Positions 1 through 6,587 of a stretch of DNA of 64,000 nucleotides are shown here, one piece after another; within the stretch, counting starts at the first letter, position 1; each line of letters begins with the position of its first letter. This DNA comes from Pseudogemmobacter lacusdianii (GTDB lineage Bacteria; Pseudomonadota; Alphaproteobacteria; Rhodobacterales; Rhodobacteraceae): NCBI RefSeq assembly GCF_030848395.1, contig NZ_JAVDBT010000004.1:62001-126000 (forward strand). Direction: 5' to 3'. The position numbers and the translations under genes were made by a program. The notes beneath the pieces were generated by a model. The model was not told where the DNA came from. It ran no database searches and worked only from the letters and a program-made list of their open reading frames with translations.

Positions 1-386
1 CTGTTGTTCACGGTGGTGTTGGTCAGCTGTGCCATCCGATTGCCGGGCGAGCGCGAAAAGAGCACGGCATAACGCTCGCTGTTCTCGTCATATTTCAACG
101 AGGTGATGCGCATTTCAACATTGGTTGAGTTCTGCACCAGATAGGTCAGCAGGGTCTGCATGCCATTGATATAAGTGGTGTTCACCTCGCGTTGACGCGA
201 CAGCGTATCGGCAATCGCGTAAGAGCCCTTTTGCGCGTGGTTGAGCGTGCGGAAAGTGTCCCAATAGATAAACATGGCCATAAAGGTCCAGATCAGCAGC
301 GGCAGCACGATCAGGAATTCGGTCATGACCAGACCATCTTCGCTGTCTTTGAAGCGGCGGATCTGGCGGGTGAGGGGGCGCATCAT
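1..386 (-). CDS. TadE-like pilus assembly protein (partial, C-terminus off the window)
   Basis: The reading frame starts at ATG 386 (ATGATG; an AAGG ribosome site lies just upstream) and stays open to base 1, so the C-terminus is missing. The N-terminus reads MMRPLTRQIRRFKDSEDGLV, followed by a hydrophobic segment (about residues 20-40) that begins MTEFLIVLPLLIW. This is the TadE-type pattern of a short basic leader, a Gly/Glu signature and one transmembrane helix. TadE-like proteins are minor pseudopilins of the Tad/Flp pilus. It is the third of three same-strand genes, 24 bases behind the next TadE-like gene, so it is probably in one operon with tadG. Its exact role among Tad minor pilins is inferred. 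Confidence 0.75.
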   Translation of the reverse strand, partial: MMRPLTRQIRRFKDSEDGLVMTEFLIVLPLLIWTFMAMFIYWDTFRTLNHAQKGSYAIADTLSRQREVNTTYINGMQTLLTYLVQNSTNVEMRITSLKYDENSERYAVLFSRSPGNRMAQLTNTTVNN

Positions 387-410
387 GGCAATACCTTGGT
401 TCTCAAGCTC

Positions 411-959
411 TTAGCGTGGCTCGTTCACGAAAATGGAGTTGGAGACCATCTGATAGCCACCGCCGCTGGCCGGCCGCAGCCGCAAGCCAAGCCCGGTCGA
501 GGGGAAAATCGGATCCTGCACCACGCAAATGCGCACGATGATGATCTCATGCGCGCCGCCGGGCGTAAAAGTGGTCAGCGCCTCGGTCTCTTCGCCGCGA
601 TCGATACAGGTGGCCGGCATGGTCGGTAAAGCGAAAGTGGCGGTCGAGACAGGACGCATCTCGACCTTGAGCAGGCTGTTACAATCCACCAAAACCACGG
701 TGCGCGCGCAGATCAAGCGGCGCAGTTCATTGTGGTCAAAGGTGCCAAGCCGACCCAGACGCACGTCGCGCATCACCAGATCCAAGCCGCGCTCCATCAT
801 CACATGGCGAACCATGTAAAGCCCGGCCTCAACCGAGGCCATGAAGATGGTGCACAGGATCGGCACAACGAAAATAAATTCGATCGTGGCGGTGCCTTCC
901 TCATCGCGCGCCCGGTCTCGGGCGCGATGGAAGAGTTTTGACAGCAGGCGGCGCATCAT
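411..959 (-). CDS. TadE/TadF-like pseudopilin
   Basis: A 182-residue protein with an Arg-rich cytoplasmic start, then EEGTATIEF at about residues 20-28, and a hydrophobic helix (about 28-50) with FVVPIL. This is the TadE/TadF family signature, including the Glu typical of pilin-like cleavage and assembly regions. The remainder would be periplasmic and contains four Cys residues that could form disulfides. Its ATG overlaps the tadG stop by four bases, which implies translational coupling. It would be a minor pseudopilin of the Tad adhesion pilus. TadE versus TadF cannot be settled by reading alone. Confidence 0.8.
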   Translation of the reverse strand: MMRRLLSKLFHRARDRARDEEGTATIEFIFVVPILCTIFMASVEAGLYMVRHVMMERGLDLVMRDVRLGRLGTFDHNELRRLICARTVVLVDCNSLLKVEMRPVSTATFALPTMPATCIDRGEETEALTTFTPGGAHEIIIVRICVVQDPIFPSTGLGLRLRPASGGGYQMVSNSIFVNEPR

Positions 960-2746
960 TGGGTTAGCCTCAACTGACTGAGGTTCGAGGCAATGGCGCG
1001 GAAGGCGGTGCGGATCTCAAGGCCGCTTGCGTCGAAGTAATAGGTGCCTTCTTCCGCCGATTGGCCCTCACGGCCGGTGGCGCATCTGCGGATGGCGGTT
1101 GCGCCCCCCTGCGGCGCCTCAAAGGCGATGCCATAGATCCAGACGCCCTGAGCCTTGGCGGCAGAGCACATTTGGTTCAGGCGTGTGTTCATCTCAGCGG
1201 GCTGGGTGAAGCTGCGGAAGTTGGCTTTCCAAGTGTTGTAATGACTGGTGCGCGAACTGGAGCTGGTGCCGCCCAAAGCGCGGCCGTAAAGCTGCCATGC
1301 GACCCAATCCGAACGCGCCTCGGCCCAGACATCTTGCCAATTGAGCCGGTTGGCCCCGATCCGCGCTCTGGTGGCGAGATCGCTGGTGTCGGCGGTGCTG
1401 GTCGAGACCTGATAGCATTCCGAATTTGCCGGCGTGGTGCCGTTATAGGGCCGCGAATGCCAAGCGTTCAGGCTAGGCACATAATAGGGTTTGCTGCGGC
1501 ACAGGTCGTCTGCGTCATCGTTCACACCGTTGTTCACCCGGCTGGCATGGAAGACGGACCAAGGGTTGCCGCGCGAGGTGCTGCGCCAGATCGGCGAAGG
1601 ACCTGCGCGATAAAGATCGTTGGTCTCTTCCTTTTGGAAGTTTTCACCATCGGTCATCAGCACGATGATTTTCAGCGTCTCGGGGTCGCGGAATTGGGCC
1701 GGACGATCGGCGAAATAGGTCGGCACCGGGCCACCACCGCGCGCCATTTCTTCGGTGATCGAGCGGCTGCTGGGGTCAAGAAACAGCATGCCCCATTTCA
1801 TGCCAAGGTCGATCGAGGTCGCGCCCACGGCGATCAAATTATTGATATGGGCTTTGAGCTTGGCGGGGTCATTCTCATGCACCATCACATAGGTGGCGGC
1901 ATTGGGTTGGCACCACATATTAACATAGAGCCCGTCGTCATCCGGCTCGGGCTTGACGGCATCGGTGCTGCTATTGGGGCGATCAACGGAGCTCCAATGG
2001 TCGACAAAGGGGGTCTGTGGCAGCGGCGTTGTGCGCGACAGCTCGGTCGTGGCGAAGGTAGAGCTGGGCAGGTCAAGGCAATAGGAATTGGCACGGGTGC
2101 CAGTATTGCCGTGTCTTGCGACAACATTGAATTTGGAAAACAGCGTCGGGCCGATATTCACTTGACCATTATAAGGCACGATGGAGATCGAGATCTTATT
2201 TTCGTTGTCATTGGCCAAAACCGTGTCGATGAACTCGGAGGCGGCAGATTTCAGGTTGGCAATTTTGCTGCCCGTGTCCATCGAGCCGGAAATGTCCAAA
2301 ACCAGCGAAATTTCGACATTGGTAATGCGCTGTTCCGCTTCAGAGCGGTTGTTGGCGTCAAGATGCGGGGTTTCCATCATCGACATGAAGTAGTTTTTCG
2401 ACCGCACGGAGGCGCGGGCCTCAACGATGCGGGCGTTCATTGCGGTGACGACACGGACGTTGTCGAGCACGCCATCGACGCCAGAAGTGTCCATATAGCT
2501 GCGCACGACATCTTCGGGAGCCAAGGAGTTCTCAAGGCTGGCCGCAGCGAGGGTGGCGCGGTCCATCGTTTGCTGCAACGCGACGCGTTTGGTCTCAAAC
2601 CGCATAAGGTCAACGGCGAGGCCGCCGATCAGCAGCATCAAGAAGAAAAAAACCAGCATAAGCGGCGCAACAACGCCGCTTTCATCGCGTGTGAAGGACT
2701 GGACCCGGCTTGCGCAGGTCGCTCTTAGGGTCTGGCGGTCGCTCAT
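956..2746 (-). CDS. TadG-like pilus assembly protein with von Willebrand factor A domain
   Basis: 596 residues. The N-terminal TadE/TadG-like segment has a transmembrane helix at about 25-48 (VVAPLMLVFFFLMLLIGGLA). A vWA domain starts near residue 145 with a MIDAS motif, DISGSMDTGSK (Asp151). Later segments include LMTDGENF, a typical vWA strand-loop. The length suits TadG, the largest Tad minor component, which anchors or caps the pilus. It is first in the three-gene minus-strand cluster and is preceded by an AAGGGCC ribosome site. The 397 bases between its start and gdhA hold the divergent promoters. The long opposite-strand frame through it is a composition shadow. Confidence 0.85.
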   Translation of the reverse strand: MSDRQTLRATCASRVQSFTRDESGVVAPLMLVFFFLMLLIGGLAVDLMRFETKRVALQQTMDRATLAAASLENSLAPEDVVRSYMDTSGVDGVLDNVRVVTAMNARIVEARASVRSKNYFMSMMETPHLDANNRSEAEQRITNVEISLVLDISGSMDTGSKIANLKSAASEFIDTVLANDNENKISISIVPYNGQVNIGPTLFSKFNVVARHGNTGTRANSYCLDLPSSTFATTELSRTTPLPQTPFVDHWSSVDRPNSSTDAVKPEPDDDGLYVNMWCQPNAATYVMVHENDPAKLKAHINNLIAVGATSIDLGMKWGMLFLDPSSRSITEEMARGGGPVPTYFADRPAQFRDPETLKIIVLMTDGENFQKEETNDLYRAGPSPIWRSTSRGNPWSVFHASRVNNGVNDDADDLCRSKPYYVPSLNAWHSRPYNGTTPANSECYQVSTSTADTSDLATRARIGANRLNWQDVWAEARSDWVAWQLYGRALGGTSSSSRTSHYNTWKANFRSFTQPAEMNTRLNQMCSAAKAQGVWIYGIAFEAPQGGATAIRRCATGREGQSAEEGTYYFDASGLEIRTAFRAIASNLSQLRLTQ

Positions 2747-3143
2747 GTCTAAGGCCCTTTGTCGTGAAGTGGTTCGGCTGCTGCCTTACAGGGTTTCCCA
2801 AAGGGCAGATAGCCGGTCGCATCAGGCGGAATTGTGGCACCTTGTGGTCAGAGGCGGGAAATTAAGGGGGCAAGGAAACGGCGGCCGGTTTGGCGCAAGG
2901 ATTGTTGCTAATTTATGAACGCAAGTTGCGGGGTTTTGCCGCAGCCTGGCGCCATCGGTTTTGCCCTGCGAATCGGGGTGGCAGTGCAGGGGCCGGCAGA
3001 TTGCCGGAGGTTTCGTTAATAAATTGCTGATAACGGCTGTGTGTCCAGTCAAATCTAGCGGTGGCAAACGGGGGCGGACGGACTAGACTGTGGCTGCGCC
3101 GTGACCGGGGTTCACCTGGCGCGGGCGTTTGGAGGGATAGTGT
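2747..3143. other. Intergenic region between divergent tadG and gdhA
   Basis: This 397-base gap separates two divergent genes and must carry both promoters. The gdhA side ends in a strong GGAGGG ribosome site seven bases before the ATG. An AT-richer patch (about 3010-3030, GTTAATAAATTGCTGATAAC) resembles one half of a CtrA-type TTAA-N7-TTAA site, but the second half does not match. No protein or RNA gene is convincing here. Confidence 0.5.
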
Positions 3144-4577
3144 ATGCAAACCGCCGGCGAACCCAGCTTTCGGGATTCTGTAGATTTGATGTTCAATCGG
3201 GCGGTGCGCCTGATGGATCTGAGCCCCGGGCTTGAAGAGAAAATCCGCGTCTGCAACTCGACCTATACGGTGCGTTTCGGCGTACGGCTGCGCGGCAAGA
3301 TGCAGACCTTCACCGGCTACCGCTCGGTGCATTCGGAACATATGGAGCCTGTGAAGGGCGGTATCCGCTATGCGATGAACGTCGATCAAGACGAGGTTGA
3401 GGCGCTGGCGGCGCTGATGACCTATAAATGCGCCTTGGTGGAGACGCCGTTTGGCGGCTCGAAAGGCGGGCTTTGCATCGATCCTCGGCAATGGGAAGAG
3501 CATGAGCTGGAGCTGATCACCCGCCGCTTCGCCTATGAGCTGATCAAGCGCGACCTGATCCATCCGGCGCAAAACGTGCCGGCGCCAGATATGGGCACCG
3601 GTGAGCGTGAGATGGCTTGGATCGCCGATCAATATGCGCGGATGAACACCACCGATATCAACGCCAAGGCTTGCGTCACCGGCAAGCCGCCGCATGCGGG
3701 GGGCATCCAAGGCCGGGTCGAGGCCACCGGGCGCGGCGTGCAATATGCGTTGCGCGAGTTTTTCCGCCATCCCGAAGATGTGGCGATCGCCAATCTTTCC
3801 GGCGGGCTTGCGGGCAAGCGCATCATCGTCCAAGGCCTTGGCAATGTGGGCTATCACGCCGCCAAATTCTTGGCCGAGGAAGATGGCGCCAAGATCATCG
3901 CGGTGATCGAGCGCGATGGCGCGGTGGTCAATCCCGATGGCGTGGATATTGACGATCTGAAGCAATGGCTTGTCGGCCATGACGGGCTGAGCGCGGGCTA
4001 CCCGAACGGTACGCATGTGCCCGATGGCGCCTCGGTGCTGGAAGCGGAATGCGACATCCTGATCCCGGCGGCGATGGAAGGCGTGATCCACAAGGGCAAT
4101 GCCGATCGGATCAAGGCGCCCTTGATCATCGAGGCGGCGAATGGCCCGGTCACCTATAGCGCCGATGAGATCCTGCGCAAAAAGGGCGTGGTGATCATCC
4201 CCGACATGTATGCCAATGCGGGCGGCGTGACGGTGTCTTACTTCGAATGGGTGAAGAACCTCAGCCATATCCGCTTTGGCCGAATGCAGCGGCGGGCCGA
4301 GGAATCGCGCTCGCGGCTTTTGGTCGAAGAGTTGGAGCGGCTGTCGGCAGATCGCGGCCTTGGCTGGACGCTGGCCGATGATTTCAAGCAGCGCTTCTTG
4401 CAAGGCTCGGATGAATTGGCGCTGGTGCGCTCGGGCCTCGATGACACGATGCGCACGGCGTATCAGTCGATGCGGGCCGTCTGGCACAGCCGCGACGATG
4501 TCGAGGATCTGCGGATGGCGGCCTATCTGGTGGCGATCGGCCGGGTGGCGCAAAGCTACCGCTCGAAAGGCTTGTAA
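3144..4577 (+). CDS. gdhA: Glutamate dehydrogenase (Glu/Leu/Phe/Val family)
   Basis: 477 residues, a normal length for NAD(P)-dependent glutamate dehydrogenase, which interconverts glutamate with 2-oxoglutarate and ammonium. The N-terminal domain has PVKGGIRY (69-76), the catalytic Lys107 in GGSKGG, and PAPDMGT (146-152, Asp149). The C-terminal Rossmann domain has GLGNVG at 231-236. A GGAGGG ribosome site supports the ATG. It stands alone on the plus strand and is followed by a GC-rich inverted repeat. Cofactor preference cannot be read with certainty. Being next to sarcosine oxidase fits a region handling amino nitrogen, but that link is inferred. Confidence 0.93.
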   Translation: MQTAGEPSFRDSVDLMFNRAVRLMDLSPGLEEKIRVCNSTYTVRFGVRLRGKMQTFTGYRSVHSEHMEPVKGGIRYAMNVDQDEVEALAALMTYKCALVETPFGGSKGGLCIDPRQWEEHELELITRRFAYELIKRDLIHPAQNVPAPDMGTGEREMAWIADQYARMNTTDINAKACVTGKPPHAGGIQGRVEATGRGVQYALREFFRHPEDVAIANLSGGLAGKRIIVQGLGNVGYHAAKFLAEEDGAKIIAVIERDGAVVNPDGVDIDDLKQWLVGHDGLSAGYPNGTHVPDGASVLEAECDILIPAAMEGVIHKGNADRIKAPLIIEAANGPVTYSADEILRKKGVVIIPDMYANAGGVTVSYFEWVKNLSHIRFGRMQRRAEESRSRLLVEELERLSADRGLGWTLADDFKQRFLQGSDELALVRSGLDDTMRTAYQSMRAVWHSRDDVEDLRMAAYLVAIGRVAQSYRSKGL

Positions 4578-4580
4578 CAG

Positions 4581-4612
4581 GGGCTGCGCCCCCCATTTGC
4601 GGGGGCGCGCCC
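4581..4612 (+). terminator. GC-rich inverted repeat after gdhA
   Basis: GGGCTGCGCCCCC pairs with CGGGGGCGCGCCC across a short CATTTG loop, with one bulge, three bases after the gdhA stop codon. No T-run follows, so it may be a processing or stability hairpin rather than a classical intrinsic terminator. Confidence 0.5.
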
Positions 4613-4719
4613 TATCGCCTGTGACTTGGGGCAGGGCGGGGCCTTGCCTTTCGTTCCTTAGGGTTGAGGCGCCGCTTGGCGGACCTTGCGTCAGGTTGCG
4701 CGCCTGAAGATTGAGCATT

Positions 4720-4736
4720 GCGACAATTTTTGTCGT
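4720..4736. promoter_or_regulatory. Palindrome upstream of soxB, possible operator
   Basis: CGACAA-TTT-TTGTCG (4721-4735) is a symmetric short palindrome about 125 bases upstream of the soxB start, in the only upstream region of the sarcosine oxidase operon. Its size and symmetry suit a dimeric regulator such as a GntR-type protein, but none is encoded next to it. Assignment as an operator is inference. Confidence 0.35.
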
Positions 4737-4860
4737 CGCTGGGCATGGTTTTGCCGCGAAACCCTTGATAAGGGCTGCGAACCGGATCAGATGGGATCCC
4801 AGTAGCTGCGGGCGGCATGGGCTTTGTCCGCGGCGTAACAGGCCCAAAACGAGGCAGGCG

Positions 4861-6111
4861 ATGCGTTATTCTGGCTTGAAGGTAATCACCGAAGGGCTGT
4901 TCGGGAACAAGGGTTGGAAGCCGGCATGGCGCAACCCCGCTCCCAAGGCCGAATATGATGCGATTATCATCGGCGGCGGCGGTCATGGTCTTTCGACCGC
5001 CTATTATTTGGCCAAGAACCACGGGATGACCAATATCGCCGTGCTGGAGAAGGGCTATCTCGGCGGCGGCAACGTCGGGCGCAACACCACGATCGTGCGC
5101 GCCAACTACTTCCTGCCGGGCAATACGGAATTCTACAGCCACAGCCTGAAGCTTTGGGAAGGGCTGGAATCCGAGTTGAATTACAACGTAATGCATTCGC
5201 AGCGCGGCTTGATCAACCTTTTCCACTCGGACGGTCAGCGCGACGCTTTCGCGCGGCGCGGCAATGCGATGATCAACCACGGCGATGATGCGGTGCTGTT
5301 GGACCGCGACGGCGTGCGCGAAATGCTGCCTTATCTCGATTTCGAGCAGACCCGCTTCCCGATCTATGGCGGGCTTTTGCACGCCCGTGGCGGCTCGGCC
5401 CGGCATGATGCGGTGGCTTGGGGCTATGCGCGCGGCGCCGATATGCGCGGCGTGGATTTGATCCAGAACTGCGAAGTTACTGGAATCGATATCGAAAACG
5501 GCAAGGTCGTGGGGGTGCAAACCACCCGCGGCGCGATCAAGGCCAAGAAGGTTGGCATGATCGCTGCGGGCCGTTCGGGCCAAGTGGCGGCGATGGCTGG
5601 GATGCGGCTGCCGATCGAAAGCCATGTCTTGCAAGCCTTCGTGACCGAGGGTCTGAAGCCGGTGATCGACCATGTGATCAGCTTCGGCATGGGCCATTTC
5701 TACATCAGCCAATCCGACAAGGGCGGCTTGGTCTTTGGTGGCGATCTCGATTTCTACGCCTCCTATGCGGCGCGCGGCAACCTGCCGATGGTCGAGCATG
5801 TGATGGAAGCCGGCATGACGCTGATGCCGATGATCGGCCGCGCCAAGGTTCTGCGCAGCTGGGGCGGCATCATGGATATGACGCCCGATGGCTCTCCGAT
5901 CATCGATAAGACCCATATCGAAGGGCTCTATATCGACTGCGGTTGGAACTATGGCGGCTTCAAAGCCGTGCCGGCCTCGGGCTGGTGCATGTCGCATCTG
6001 ATGGCGACCGACACCACACATGAGCTGGCCAAGCGCTTCCGTCTGGACCGTTTCGCCACCGGCCATCTTCTCGATGAAGAGGGCACCGGCTCTCAGCACA
6101 ACCAGCATTGA
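4861..6111 (+). CDS. soxB: Sarcosine oxidase beta subunit
   Basis: 416 residues from ATG 4861, chosen because GAGGCAGGCG sits before it and the product starts MRYSGLKVI like other beta subunits; the frame is open further upstream. A FAD-binding GGGGHG motif is at 38-43. His173 (LLHARGG) sits at the position where the characterised heterotetrameric enzyme binds FMN covalently. The C-terminal GWNYGGFKAVPASGW is typical of the family. It oxidatively demethylates sarcosine to glycine in the cytoplasm, and the tetrahydrofolate-dependent step is on the alpha subunit. First gene of soxBDAG, with a 191-base gap before soxD. Confidence 0.95.
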   Translation: MRYSGLKVITEGLFGNKGWKPAWRNPAPKAEYDAIIIGGGGHGLSTAYYLAKNHGMTNIAVLEKGYLGGGNVGRNTTIVRANYFLPGNTEFYSHSLKLWEGLESELNYNVMHSQRGLINLFHSDGQRDAFARRGNAMINHGDDAVLLDRDGVREMLPYLDFEQTRFPIYGGLLHARGGSARHDAVAWGYARGADMRGVDLIQNCEVTGIDIENGKVVGVQTTRGAIKAKKVGMIAAGRSGQVAAMAGMRLPIESHVLQAFVTEGLKPVIDHVISFGMGHFYISQSDKGGLVFGGDLDFYASYAARGNLPMVEHVMEAGMTLMPMIGRAKVLRSWGGIMDMTPDGSPIIDKTHIEGLYIDCGWNYGGFKAVPASGWCMSHLMATDTTHELAKRFRLDRFATGHLLDEEGTGSQHNQH

Positions 6112-6302
6112 TGTGGCTGCACTGATATGTCGCTGATGCTGCGCAACTTTTGCCCCGCCGTGCCACCCTCGGCTACTGGCGGGGAGAGCTTCAGACCGAT
6201 GATACGCTCTGCGTTATTTTCTGTCGTCAAATATCCCGGGGTGAGGCCGCAGGCCGAGGGGCAGCGCCCCTTCGCCTCCCCCGCCGAGAAGGAGACCGCC
6301 CG
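6112..6302 (+). other. Spacer within the sox operon with GC-rich hairpin
   Basis: 191 bases separate soxB and soxD, although soxD, soxA and soxG overlap. The spacer contains ATATCCCGGGGTGAGGC followed by GGGG-CAGC-GCCCC (about 6258-6272), a compact hairpin close to the soxD ribosome site (GGAG near 6291). It may modulate downstream expression or stabilise the soxB message. No coding potential is convincing. Confidence 0.4.
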
Positions 6303-6587
6303 ATGCGTCTGACTTGCCCCCTTTGCGGATCCCGCGACCGGCGCGAATTTTATTATTACGGCGCCGACACTTACCTTAACCGCCCCGCACCCGATGCGCC
6401 GATGGCGGCTTGGGATGATTACCTCCACTTGCGCGACAACCCCGCCGGGGTGACGCGCGATTTGTGGTATCACGAACAGGGCTGCGCTCAGTGGCTGAAG
6501 GTCACACGCAACACCGTCACGCATGAGATTTCGGCTGTTGAGCTGGTGGCGGGTCCGGCAGCTGGCGGGAAAGGAGCCTCGGAATGA
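6303..6587 (+). CDS. soxD: Sarcosine oxidase delta subunit
   Basis: 94 residues from ATG 6303, preceded by AAGGAGA. It starts MRLTCPLCGSRDRREFYYYG. Cys5, Cys8, His57 and Cys61 give the C-x2-C...H-x3-C zinc site seen in delta subunits of heterotetrameric sarcosine oxidase. The protein is a small structural subunit. Its stop overlaps the soxA start (ATGA), so the two are translationally coupled. An upstream in-frame extension lacks family similarity and was not used. Confidence 0.95.
   Translation: MRLTCPLCGSRDRREFYYYGADTYLNRPAPDAPMAAWDDYLHLRDNPAGVTRDLWYHEQGCAQWLKVTRNTVTHEISAVELVAGPAAGGKGASE

Noticed and set aside
1061-2728. Long plus-strand open frame (about 555 codons) opposite tadG
   Set aside because: It is antisense to a clear vWA/TadG gene, has no family-like segments or ribosome site, and its His/Gly/Arg-rich content is typical of a GC shadow.
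3010-3030. Possible CtrA site in the tadG-gdhA intergenic region
   Set aside because: Only one half of TTAA-N7-TTAA is present; the second half reads CTGA.
2913-4847. Long minus-strand frame opposite gdhA
   Set aside because: It covers the glutamate dehydrogenase gene and both flanks, with no recognisable domain. GC-rich codon bias on the sense strand removes stops in this antisense phase.
4612-6108. Long minus-strand frame opposite soxB
   Set aside because: soxB has all cofactor motifs on the plus strand; the antisense product is His/Arg-rich without motifs.
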